Assembly: GCA_037974665.1 (NCBI GenBank)
Contig: CM075770.1
Location: 22,679,501 to 22,743,500, forward strand
Source: Ehretia macrophylla
Lineage: Eukaryota; Streptophyta; Magnoliopsida; Boraginales; Ehretiaceae
DNA length: 64,000 nucleotides
Direction: 5' to 3'
Shown here: one piece after another, positions 22,101 through 34,370 of the stretch
How positions within the stretch are numbered: the stretch's first letter is position 1
How the letters are laid out: each line of letters begins with the position of its first letter
Notes under the pieces: generated by a model
The model's input: only the letters and a program-made list of their open reading frames with translations
Told to the model about the DNA's origin: nothing
The model's database searches: none
Program-made: the position numbers and the translations under genes

Positions 22101-25100
22101 TTTTGGCATCCAAAAAAAGGTACAGCAGAGCAGGCCTGGTACCCTCGTCATAGAGCTCTTTGATAGCATTCCAACGGTATGCTATACGCCGCATAACTCC
22201 TTCTGGATCAAAAGTTATGGGCACCGGAGCGACGGAGACCTAGTCCCAAGCCCCACGCCCTCGGTTTGCGGGCCCAGCCTCTCTGTGAGGTGAAGTTGTC
22301 TCACCCAAGGTACTGTGGGATTCGGTAATAGAAATGTTATGGATTAGGTTGTCTTCCTTTTCGCGGCTCACGACGTACGATCCAGGACGGAAAAACAACA
22401 CAAAAGAAAAAAAGTGTCACCGAAACTGATCAAAATGTTCAATTTTGGGCTCCGAAAATACTCGCAGCATAGCAGGCTTGGTACCCCTGTCGTAGAGCTC
22501 TCAGAAAGCTTTCTAACGGTATGCTGTGTGCCGCGTAACACCTTACGGATCAAAAGTTATGGGCATCGGAGGGACGGAGACCTGGTCCCAAGCCCCACGC
22601 ATTCGGTTTGCGGGCGCAGCCTTTACGTAAGGCGAAGTTGTCTTGCCCAAGGTGCCGTGGGATTCGGTAATAGGAATGTGATGGATTAGGTTGTCTTCCA
22701 TTTCGCGGCTCACGACATACGATCCGGGACAGAAAAACAGCACAAAACAAAAAAAGTGTCCCAAAATTGATGAAAACATTCAATTTTAGGCTCCGAGAAC
22801 AGGTGCAGCAAAGCAGGCCTGGTACCCTCATCGTAGAGCTCTTAGAGAGCTTTCCAACGGTAAGCTGTGAGCTACGTAACTTCTTACGAATCAAAAGTTA
22901 TGGGCACCGGAGCGACAGAGACCTGGTCCTAAGCCCTACTCCTTCGCTTTGTGGGCCCAGCCTCTACATGAGGTGAAGTTTTCTTGCCCAAGGTGTCGTG
23001 GGATTCGTTAATATAAATGTGATAGATTAGGTTGTCTTCCTTTTCGCGGCTCACGACGTACAATTCGGGTCGAAAAAACCACACAAAAGAAAAAATGTGC
23101 CCGAAACTGATGAAAACATTCAATTTTGGGCTCCGAAAACAGGCACAGCCTAGCAGGCTTGGTCCCCCATCGTAGAGCTCTCGGAGAGTATTCCAACGGT
23201 ATGCTGTACGCCGCATAACTCCTTCCGGATCAAAAGTTATGGGCACCGGAGCGACGGAGACGTAGTCCCAAGCCCCACGCCCTCGGTTTGCAGGCCCAGC
23301 CTCTCCGTGAGGCGAAGTTGTCTTGCCCAAGTTGCTGTGGGATTCAGTAATAGAAATGTGATGGATTAGCTTATCTTCCTTTTTGCGGCTCACGAGGTAC
23401 GATCAGGGACAAAAAAATAGCACAAAAGAAGAAAAGTATCCCCGAAACTGATGAAAACGTTCAATTTTGGGCTCCAAAAATACTCGCAGCATAGCAGGCT
23501 TGGTACCCCTGTCGTAGAGCTCTCGGAGAGCTTTCTAACGGTATGCAGTGCACCGCGTAACGCCTTACAGATCAAAAGTTATGGGCACCGTAGCGACGGA
23601 GACCTAGTCCCAAGCCCCACGCCCTCGGTTTTCAGGCCCAGCCTCTATGTGAGGCGAAGTTGTCTTGCCCAAGGTGCTATGGGATTCGGTAATAGAAATG
23701 TGATGGATTAGTTTGTCTTCTTTTTCGTGGCTCACGACGTACGATCCTGGACAGAAAAATAGCGTAAAAGAAGAAAAGTTTCCCGAAACTAATGAAAACA
23801 TTCAATTTTGGGCTCCGAAAACAGGCGCAGCTGAGCAGGCTTGGTGCCCCCGTCTTAGAGCTCTCAGAGATCATTCCAACGGTTTGCTGTGCGCCGCGTA
23901 ACTCCTTACGAATCAAAAGTAAAGGGCACCGGAGCGACGGAGACCTGGTCCCAAACCCCCGCACTCGGTTTGCTGGCCCAGCCTCTACGTGAGGCGAATT
24001 TGTCTTGTCCAAAGTGCCATGGGATTCGGTAATAGAAATGTGATGGATTAGGTTGTCTTCCTTTTCGCGGCTCATGACGTACGATTTGGGACGGAAAAAT
24101 AGCACAAAAGAAAAAAAGTGTCCCGAAATTGATGAAAACGTTCGATTTGGGCTTCGAAAACAGGCGCAGCAGAGCAGGCCTGGTACCCTCGTTGTAGAGC
24201 TCTCAGAGAGCTTTCCAACGGTAAGCTTTGCGCCAGGTAACTCCTTACGGATCAAAAGTTATGGGCACTGGAGCGACAGAGACCTAGTCTTAAGCCCCAC
24301 TCCCTCGCTTTGCGCGCCCAACCTCTACGTGAGGAGAAGTTTTCTTGCCCAAGGCATCGTGAGATTCGGTAATAGAAATGTGATAGATTAGGTTGTCTTC
24401 CTTTTCGCGGCTCACGACGTAAAATTCGGGATGGAAAAACCGCACAAAAGAAAAAATTTATCCCAAAACTGATGAAAACGTTCTATTTTGGGCTCCGAAA
24501 ACAGGCGCAGCATAGCAGGCCTAGTACCCTCGTCGTAGAGCTCTTAGAGAGCTTTCCAACGGTAAGCTGTGCTCCACGTAACTCCTTACGGATCAAAGTT
24601 ATGGGTACCGGAGCGACGAAGACCTAGTCCCAAGCCCCACTCCCTTGCTATGTGGGCCCAGCCACTCCGTAAGGCGAAGTTGTCTTGCCCAAGGTGCTGT
24701 GGGATTGGGTAATTGAAATGTGATGGATTAGGTTGTCTTCCTTATCGCTGCTCACGACGTACGATTCAGGAAGAAATAATAGCACAATAGAAGAAAAGTT
24801 TCCCTGAAATAGATGAAAATGTTCTATTTTGGGCTTCGAAAATACTCGCAGCATAGCAAGCTTGGTATCCCTGTCGTAGAGCTCTCGGAGAGCTTTCCAA
24901 CGGTATGCTGTGCGCCGCGTAACGGTTACAGATCAAAAGTTATGGGCACTGTAGCGACGGAGACCTGGTCCCAAGCCCCACGCCCTCGGTTTGTGGGCGC
25001 AACCTCTACGTGCGGTGAAGTTGTCTTGCCCATGGTGCCATGGGATTCGGTAATAGAAATGTGATGGATTAGGTTGTCTACCTTTTCGCGGCTCACGACG

Positions 25101-28100
25101 TACGATACGGAATGGAAAAACAGCACAAAAGAAGAAAAGTGTCCTGAAACTGATGAAAACGTTCAATTTTGGGCTCCAAAAATAGGCGCAACCGAGCAGG
25201 CTTGATGCCACCGTTGTAGAGCTCTCGGAGAGCTTTCCAACGGTATGCTGTGCACCGCGTAACTCCTTACGGATTAAAAGTTTTGGGCACCGGAGCGACG
25301 GAGACTTGGTCCCAAGCCGCACGCCCTCGGTTTGCGGGCCTAGCCTCTACGTTAGTTGAAGTTGTATTGCCCAAGGTGCCGTGGAATTCGGTAAAAGAAA
25401 TGTGATGGATTAGGTTGCCTTCCTTTTTGCGGCTCACGACGTACGATCCGGGACAAAAAAATAGCACAAAAGAAGAAAAGTGTCCCGAAACTGATGAAAA
25501 CGTTCGATTTTGGGATCCAAAAATACTCTCAGCAAAGCAGGCTTGGTACCCTGTCGTAGAGCTCTCGGAGAGCTTTCCTACAGTATACTGTGCGCCGCGT
25601 AACGCCTTACAAATCAAAAGTTATGGGCACCGTAGCGACGGAGACCTGGTCCCAAGCCCCACGCCCTCGGTTTGCGGGCCCAGCCTCTACGTGAGGCGAA
25701 GTTATCTTGCCCATAGTACCGTGGGATTCGGTAATTGAAATGTTATGGATTAGGTTGTCTTCCTTTTCGCGGCTCACGACGTACGATGTGGGATGGAAAA
25801 ACAGAACAAAAGAAGAAAAGTGTCCCAAAACTGATTAAAATGTTCAATTTTGGGCTCCCAAAATAGGCGTAGCCTAGCAAGCTTGGTGTCCCCGTCGTAG
25901 AGCTCTCGGAGAGCTTTCCAACGGTATGTTGTGCGCCGCGTAACGCCTTACGGATCAAAAGTTATGGGCACCGGAGCGATGGAGACTTGGTCCCAAGCCC
26001 CACACCTTCGGTTTCCGGGCCCAGCCTCTACGTGAGGTGAAGTTGTGTTGTCCAAGGTGCCGTGGGATTCGGTAATAGAAATGTGATGGATTAGGTTGTC
26101 TTCCTTTTCGTGGCTCACGAGGTACGATCCGGGATTAAAAAATAGCACAAAAGAAGAAGAGTGTCCCGAAACTGATGAAAACGTTCAATTTTGGGCTCCA
26201 AATATACTCACAGCAGAGCAAGCTTGGTACCCCTATCGTAGAGCTCTCGGAGAGCTTTCCAACGGTATACTGTGCGCCGCTAACGCCTTACAAATCAAAA
26301 GTTATGGGCACCGTAGAGACGGAGACCTGGTCACAAGCCCCACGCCCTCGGTTTACGGGCCCAGCCTCTACGTGAGGCGAAGTTGTCTTTCCCATTGTGC
26401 CATGGGATTCTGTAATAGAAATGTGATGGATTAAGTTGTCTTCCTTTTCGCGGCTCACGACATACGATGCGCGATAGAAAAACATCACAAAAGAAGAAAA
26501 GTGTCCCAAAACTGATGAAAACATTCAATTTTGGGCTCCAAAAATAGGCGAAGGTGAGTAGGCTTGGTGCCCCTGTCGTAGAGCTCTCGGAGAGCATTCC
26601 AACAGTATGCAGTACGCTGCGTAACTCCTTCCGGATCAAAAGTTATGGGCACCGGAACGTCGGAGACCTAGTCCCAAGCCCCACGCCCTCGGTTTGTGGG
26701 GCCAGCCTCCCAGTGAGGCGAAGTTGTCTTGCCCAAGGTACCGTGGGATTTGGTAATAAAAATGTGATGGATTAGTTTTTCTTCCTTTTCGCGGCTCAGG
26801 ACGTACGATTCGGGATGAAAAAATTGTACAAAAGAAGAAAAGTGTCCCGAAATTAATGAAAACGTTCGATTTTGGCCTCCAAAAATACTCTCAGCAGAGC
26901 AGGCTTGGTACACCTATTGTAGAGCTCTCAGAGAGCTTTCCAACGGTATGCTGTGCGCCACGTAACGCCTTACAGATCAAAAGTTATGGGCACCGTAACT
27001 ACGGAGACCTGGTCCCAAGTCCTACGCCCTCGGTATGCGGGCCCAGCCTCTACGTGAGGCGAAGTTGTCTTGCCCATGGTGCCGTGGGATTCAGTAATAG
27101 AAATGTGATGGATTAGGTTGTCTTTCATTTCGTGGCTCATGGCGTACGATGCGGGATGGAAAAATAGCACAAAAGAAGAAAAGTGTGCCGAAATTGATCA
27201 AAACGTTCGATTTTGGGCTCCAAAAATAGGCGCAGCCAAGCAAGCTTGGTGCCCCCGTCGAAGAACTCTCGGAGAGCTTTCCAACAGTATGCTGTGCACC
27301 ACGTAACTGCTTACGGATCAAAAGTTATGGGCACCGGAGCGACGGAGACTTGGTCCTAAGCCCCACGCCCTCAGTTTGTGGGCCCAGCCTCTACATGAGT
27401 TGAAGTTGTATTGCCTAAGGTGCCGTGGAATTCGGTAATAGAAATGTGATGGATTAGGTTGTCTTCCTTTTTGCGGCTCACGACATATGATGCGCGATAG
27501 AAAAACAACACAAAAGAAGAAAAGTGTCCAAAAACTAATGAAAACGTTCAATTTTGAGCTCTAAAAATAGGCGCAGCCGAGGAGGCTTGGCGCCCCTATC
27601 GTAGAGCTCTCGGAGAGCATTCCAACGGTATGCTGTGCGCCACGTAACGCCTTACAGATGAAATGTTATGGGCACCGTAGCGACGGAGACCTGGTTCCAA
27701 GCCCTACGCCCTCAGTTTGCGGGCCCAACCTCTATGTGAGGCAAAGTTGTCTTGCCCATGGTACCGTGGGATTCGGTAATTGAAATGTGATGGATTAGGT
27801 TGTCTTCCTTTTCGCGGCTCACGACGTACGATGCGGGATGGGAAAACAGAACAAAAGAAGAAAAGTATCCCGAAATTGATGAAAACGTTCAATTTTGGGC
27901 TCCAAAAATAGGCTCAACCTAGGAAGCTTGGTGTCCCCGTCGTAGACCTCTCGGAGAGCTTTCCAACGGTATGCTGTGCGCCGCGTAACTCCTTACGGAT
28001 CAAAAGTTATGGGCACCGGAGCGATGGAGACTTGGTCCCAAGCCCCACGCCCTCGGTTTTCGGGCCCAGCCTCTACGTGAGTTGAAGTTGTGTTGTCCAA

Positions 28101-31100
28101 GGTGCCGTGGGATTCGGTAATAGAATTGTGATGAATTAGGTTGTCGTCCTTTTCGCAGCTCACGAGGTACGATCCAGGACGAAAAAATAGCACCAAAGAA
28201 GAAAAGTGTCCCGAAACTGATGAAAACGTTTGATTTTGGGCTCCAAATATACTCGTAGCAGAGCAAGCTTGGTACCCCTGTCGTAGAGCTCTCGGAGAGC
28301 TTTCTAACAATATGTTGTGTGCCACGTAACGCCTTACAGATCAAAAGTTATGGGCACCGTAGCGACGGAGACCTGGTCCCAAGCCCCATGCCCTCGGTTT
28401 GCGGGCCCAGCCTCTACGTGAGACGAAGTTGTCTTGCCCATTGTGCCATGGGATTCTGTAATAGAAATGTGATGGATTAGGTTGTCTTCCTTTTCGCGGC
28501 TCACGACGTACGATACGCGATAGAAAAACTGCACAAAAGACGAAAAGTGTCCCAAAACTGATGAAAACGTTCAATTTTGGGCTCCAAAAGTAGGCGCAGC
28601 CGAGTTTGCTTGGTGCCCCCGTTGTAGAGCTCTCGGAGAGCATTCCAACGGTATGCAGTACGCTGCGTAACTCCTTCCGGATCAAAAGTTATGGGTACCG
28701 GAACGACGGAGACCTAGTCCTATGCCCCACGCCCTCGGTTTGTGGGCCCAGCCTCCCAGTGAGGCGAAGTTGCCTTGCCTAAGGTGCCCTGAAATTTGGT
28801 AATAGAAATGTGATGGATTAGTTTGTCTTCCTTTTCGCGGCTCACGACGTACGATTCGGGACAAAAAAATTGCACAAAAGAAGAAAAGTGTCCCGAAACT
28901 GATGAAAACAATCGATTTTGGCCTCCGAAAATACTCTCAGCAGAGTAGGCTTTTTTTTGGAGAGCTTTCCAATGGTATGCTGTGCGCCGCGTAACTCCTT
29001 ACCGATCAAAAGTTATGGGCACTGTAACTACGGAGACCTGGTCCCAAGCCCTACGCCCTCGATTTACGGGCCCAGCCTCTACGTGAGGCGAAGTTGTCTT
29101 GCCCATGGTGCCGTGGGATTCAGTAATAGAAATGTGATGGATTAGGTTGTCTTTCATTTCGCGGCTCACGACATACGATGCGGATGGAAAAATAGCACAA
29201 AAGAAGAAAAGTGTTCCGAAATTGATGAAAACGTTCGATTTTGGGCTCCAAAAAAAGGCGCAGCCAAACAAGCTTGGTGCCCCCGTTGAAGAGCTCTCGG
29301 AGAGCTTTCCAATGGTATGCTGTGCGCCACGTAACTCCTTACGGATCAAAAGTTATGGGCACCGAAGCGACGGAGACTTGGTCCCAAGCCCCACGCCCTC
29401 GGTTTGCGAGCCCAGCCTCAGCGTGAGGTGAAGTTGTCTTGCCCAAGGTGCCATGGGATTCGATAATAGAAATGTGATGGGTTAGTTTGTCTTCCTTTTC
29501 GCGGCTCATGACGTACGATTCTAGACCGAAAAATAGCGCAAAAGAAGAAAAGTTTCCCGAAACTGATGAAAACATTCGATTTTGGGCTCTGAAAACAAGC
29601 GCAGCCGAGCAGGCTTGGTACTCCCGTCATAGAGCTCTCGTAGAGTTTTCCAACGGTATACTGTGCATCGCGTAACTCCTTACAGATCAAAAGTTATGGG
29701 CACTAGAGCGACGGAGACCTAGTCCCAAGCGCCACGCCCTCGGTTTCCGGGCCCAACATCTGCGTTAGGCGAAGTTGTCTTACCCAAGGTGCAGTAGGAT
29801 TCGGTAATAAAAATATGATGGATTAGGTTGTCGTACTTTTAGCGGCTCACGACATACGATCCGCGAAGGAAAAATAGCGCAAAAGAAAAAAGTGTCCAGA
29901 AACTGATGAAAACGTCCTGTTTTGGGCTCCGAAAATAGGCGCAGCTGAGTAGGCTTGTTGCCCCAGTAATAGAGTTCTCGGAGAGCTTTCCAACGGTTTG
30001 CTGTGCGCCGCGTAACTCCTTACGGATCAAAAGTTATGGGCACCGGAGTGACGGAGAACTGGTCCCGAGCCCTACGCCCTCAGTTTACAGGCCCAGACTC
30101 TTCGTGAGGCGAATTTGTCTTGCCCGAGGTGCCGTGGGATTCGATAATAGAAATGTGATGGATTAGGTTGTCTTCCTTTTCGTGGCTCACGACGTACGAT
30201 GCAGGATGGAAAAACAGCATAGAAGGGGAAAAGTATCCCAAAACTGATGAAAACGTTTGATTTTGTGCTCCAAAAATAGGTACAGTGGAGTAGGCTTGGT
30301 ATCCTCTTCGTGGAGCTCTCAGAGAGCTTTCCAACGGTATACTATTCGCCGCGTAACTCATTACGGATCAAAAGTTATGGGCAACGGAGCAACGGAGACC
30401 TGGTCCCAAGCCCCACGCATTCAGTTTGCGGGCTCAGCCTCTACGTTAGGCGAAGTTTTCTTGCCCAAGGTACCATGGGATTCGGTAATAGAAATGTGAT
30501 AGATTAGATTGTCTTTGTTTTTGCAGCTCACGACGTACGATTCGGGATAAAAAAAATAGCGCAAAAAGAGAAAAGTCTCCTGAAACTGATGAAAACATTC
30601 AATTTTGGGCTACGAAAATAGGTGCAGCCGAGCAGGCTTGGTGCCCCCGTCATAGAGCTCTTAGAGAGCTTCCCAACGGTATGTTGTGCGCCGCGTAACT
30701 CTGAACAAATCAAAAGTTATGGGCACCGAAGCGACGGAGACCTGGTCCCAAGTCCCACGTACTCGGTTTGCGGGCCAAGCCTCTACGTGAGACGAAGTTG
30801 TCTTTCCCAAGGTGCCGTGGTATTCGGTAATAGAAATGTGATGGATTAGGTTGTCTTCCTTTCCGCGACTCACGACGTACGATCCGAGACTGAAAAACAG
30901 CAAAAAAGAAGAAAAGTGTCCCAAAACTGAAGAAAACGTTCGATTTTGGGCTCCTAAAATAAGCGCAGCAAGACAATCCTAGTACCCCCGTCGTAGAGCT
31001 CTCGGAGAGCTTTCCAACGGTGAGCTGTGCGCCATGTAACTCCTTACGGATCAAAAGTTATGGGCACCGGAGCAACGGACACTTGGTCCCAAGCCCCACG

Positions 31101-34100
31101 CCCTCGCTGTACGGGCCCAGCCTCTGCGTGAGGCGAAGTTCTCTTGCCCAAGGTGTCGTGGGATTCGGTAATAGAAATGTGATAGATTAGGTTGTCTTCC
31201 TTTTCGCTGCTCACGACGTACAATCCGGGATGAAAAAATAGCACAAAAGAAGAAATATGTCCCGAAATTGATGAAACCGTTCGATTTTGGGCTCCAAAAA
31301 TAGGTGCAGCAGAGCAGGCTTGGTGCCCCCGTCGTAGAGCTCTCGGAGAGCTTTCCAACGGTATGCTGTGCGCCGCGAAACTCCTTACGGATCAAAAGTT
31401 ATGGGCACCGGAGCGACAGACACTTGGTCCCAAGCCCCACGCCCTCGGTTTGCGGGCCCAGCCTATACGTGAGGCAAAGTTGTCTTGCCCAAGGTGCCAT
31501 GGGATTCGGTAATAGAAATGTGATGGATTAGGTTGTCTTCCTTTTCGCGGCTCACGACGTACGATCCAGGACGAAAAAATAGGACATAAGAATAAAAGTG
31601 TTCCGAAACTGATGAAAACATTCGATTTTGGGCTCCGAAAATACTCGCAGCCAAGCAAGCTTGGTACCCCTGTTGTAGAGCTCTCGGAGAGCTTTCCAAC
31701 GGTATGTTGTGCGCCGCGTAACGCCTTATAGATCAAAAGTTATGGGCACCGTAACGACGGAGACGTGCTCTCAAGCCCCACGCCCTCGGTTTGCGGGCCC
31801 AGCCTTTACGTGAGGCGAAGTTGTCTTGCCCAAGGTGCCTTGGTATTCGGTAATAGAAATTTGATGGATTAGGTTATCTTCCTTTTTGCGGCTCACGACG
31901 TACAATCCGGGACAGAAAAACAATACAAAAGAAGAAAAGTGTCCCGAAACTGATGAAAACGTTAGATTTTGGGCTCCGAAAACAGGCGCAGCAAAGCAGG
32001 CCTGGTACCCTCGTTGTAAAGCTCTCGGAGAGCTTTCCAACTGTAAGCTGTGCGCCACGTAACTCCTTACGGATCAAAAGTTATGGGCATCGGAGCGACG
32101 GAGACCTGGTCCCAAGCCCCACGCCCTCGATTTGCGGGCCCAGCCTCTACGTGAGGTGAAGTTGTCTTGCCCAAGGTGTCTTGGGATTCGGTAATATAAA
32201 TATGATAGATTAGGTTGTCTTCCTTTTCCCGGCTCACGACGTACAATCCGGGATGAAAAAACAGAACAAAAGAAGAAATGTGTCCCAAAACTGATGAAAA
32301 CGTTCGATTTTGGGCTTCGAAAATAGGCGCAGTTGAGCAGGCTTGGTTCCCCCATCGTAGAGCTCTCAGAGAGCATTTCAACGGTATGCTGTACGCCGCG
32401 TAACTCCTTCCGGATCAAAAGTTATGGGCATCGAAGCGATGGAGACCTAGTCCCAAGCCGCACGCCCTCGGTTTGCGGGCCCAGCCTCTAAGTGAGGTAA
32501 AGTTGTCTTGCCCAAGGTACCGTGGGATTCGGTAATAGAAATGTGATGGATTAGGTTGTCTTCCTTTTTGCGGCTCACGACGTACGATCCGGGATGAAAA
32601 AATAACACAAAAGAAGAAAAGTATCACAAAACTGATGAAAACGTTCGATTTTGGGCTCTGAAAATACTCGCAGCAGAGCAGGCTTGGTACCCCTATCGTA
32701 GAACTCTTAGAGAGCTTTCCAACAGTATGCTGTGCGCCGCGTAACGCCATACAGATCAAAAGTTATGGGCACCGTAGCGACGGAGACCTAGTCCCAAGCC
32801 CCACACCCTTGGTTTGCGGGCCCAGCCGCTACGTGAGGCAAAGTTGTCTTGCCCATGGTGCCGTGGGATTCGGTAATAGAAATGTGATGGATTAGGTTGT
32901 CTTCCTTTTTGCATCTCACGAAGTACGATGCAGGATGGAAAAACAGCACAGAAGAAGGAAAATATCCCAAAACTAATGAAAACGTTCGATTTTGTGCTCA
33001 AAAAATAGGCGCAGCCGAGCAGGCTTGGTGTCCTCGTCGTAAAGCTCTCGGAGAGCATTCCAACGGTATGCTGTGCGCCACGTAACTCTTTACGGATCAA
33101 AAGTTATGGGCACCGGAGCGACGGAGACTTGGTCCCATGCCCCACTCCCTCGGTTTGTGGGCCCAGCCTCTACGTGAGGCGAAGTTGTCTTGCCCATGGT
33201 GCTGTGGGATTCGGTAATAGAAATGTGATGGATTAGGTTGTCTTCCTTTTCGTGGCTCACGACGTACAATCCCGGACGAAAAAATAGGACAAAAGAAGAA
33301 AAGTGTCCCAAAACAGATGAAAACGTTCTATTTTGGGCTCTGAAAATACTCACTGCAAAGTAGGCTTGGTACCCCTGTCGTAGAGCTCTCGGAGAGCTTT
33401 CCAACGGTATGCTGTGCGCCACTTAACGCCTTACAAATCAAAAGTTATGGGCACCGTAGCGATGGAGACCTGGTCCCAAGCCCCACGCCTTCAGTTTGCG
33501 GGCCCAGCCTCTACTTGAGGTGAAGTTGTCTTGCCCATGGTATCGTGGGATTCGGTAATAGAAATGTGATGGATTAGGTTGTCTTCCTTTTTGCGGCTCA
33601 CGACGTACGATGCGGGATGGAAAAACAGCCCAAAAGAATAAAAGTGTCCCGAAACTAATGAAAACATTCGATTTTGGGCTCCAAAAATAGGCACAGCTGA
33701 TCAGGCTTGGTGTCCCCGTCGTAGAGCTCTCGGAGAGCTTTCCAACGGTATGCTGTGCGCCACGTAACTCCTTACGAATCAAAAGTTATTGGCACCGGAG
33801 CGACGGAGACTTGGTCCTAAGCCCCACGCCCTCGGTTTGCGGGCCCAATCTCTACGTGAGGCGAAGTTGTCTTGCCCAAGGTGCCGTGGGATTCAGTAAT
33901 AGAAATGTGATGGATTAGGTTGTCTTCCTTTTCGCGGCTCACGACGTACTATCTAGGACGGGAAAATAGCACAAAAGAAGAAAAGTGTCCTGAAACTGAT
34001 GAAAACATTCGATTTTGGGCTCCGAAAACAGGTGCAGCAATGTAGGGTTGGTAGCCGTGTCGTAGAGCTCTCGGAGAGCTTTCCAACGGTATGCTGTGCG

Positions 34101-34370
34101 CCGCGTAACTCCTTACGAATCAAAAGTTATGGGCACCGGAGCGACGGAGACCTGGTCCCAAGACCCACGCCCTCGGTTTGCAGGCCCAGCCTCTACGTGA
34201 GGCGAAGTTGTCCTGCCCTAGGTGCCATGGGATTCGGTAATAGAAATGTGATAGATTAGATTGTCTTCCTTTTCGCGGCTCACGACGTACGATTCGGGAC
34301 AGAAAAATAGCGCAAAAGAAGAAAAGTGTCCCGAAACAGATGAAAACGTTCAATTTTGGGCTCCTAAAAC
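19124..34370. repeat. 341-bp satellite array, block B
   Basis: About 44.7 monomers continuing block A in phase. The first five bases (19124-19128) are the right TAACT duplication, and the last five (34366-34370) are the left AAAAC duplication of the next element. T-type monomers recur through the block, with short-range spacing of two, three or four monomers between 21.7 and 24.9 kb and near-alternation with G-type between 24.8 and 29.3 kb. The last T-type is near 33345. Many variants are CG to TG or CA changes, such as GACGTACGAT becoming GACATACAAT. Local oddities are a 17-base shortening with a T run at 28951, and an atypical CAGCAATGTAGGGTTGG near 34035. The 60-210-codon open frames on both strands are monomer by-products. 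Confidence 0.97.
25731..29431. repeat. Six-monomer (about 2,045 bp) duplication in the satellite
   Basis: Rare variants recur with one offset: GTAATTGAAA at 25731 and 27776, AATATACTC at 26201 and 28245, GCGATAGAAAAAC about 2,044 bp apart, GCAGTACGCTGCG at 26609 and 28655, CCTCCCAGTGAGG near 26705 and 28750, and GTAACTACGG at 26995 and 29024. The last offset is shorter because of the deletion near 28951. A recent unequal exchange or amplification of a six-monomer unit explains this. Confidence 0.85.
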
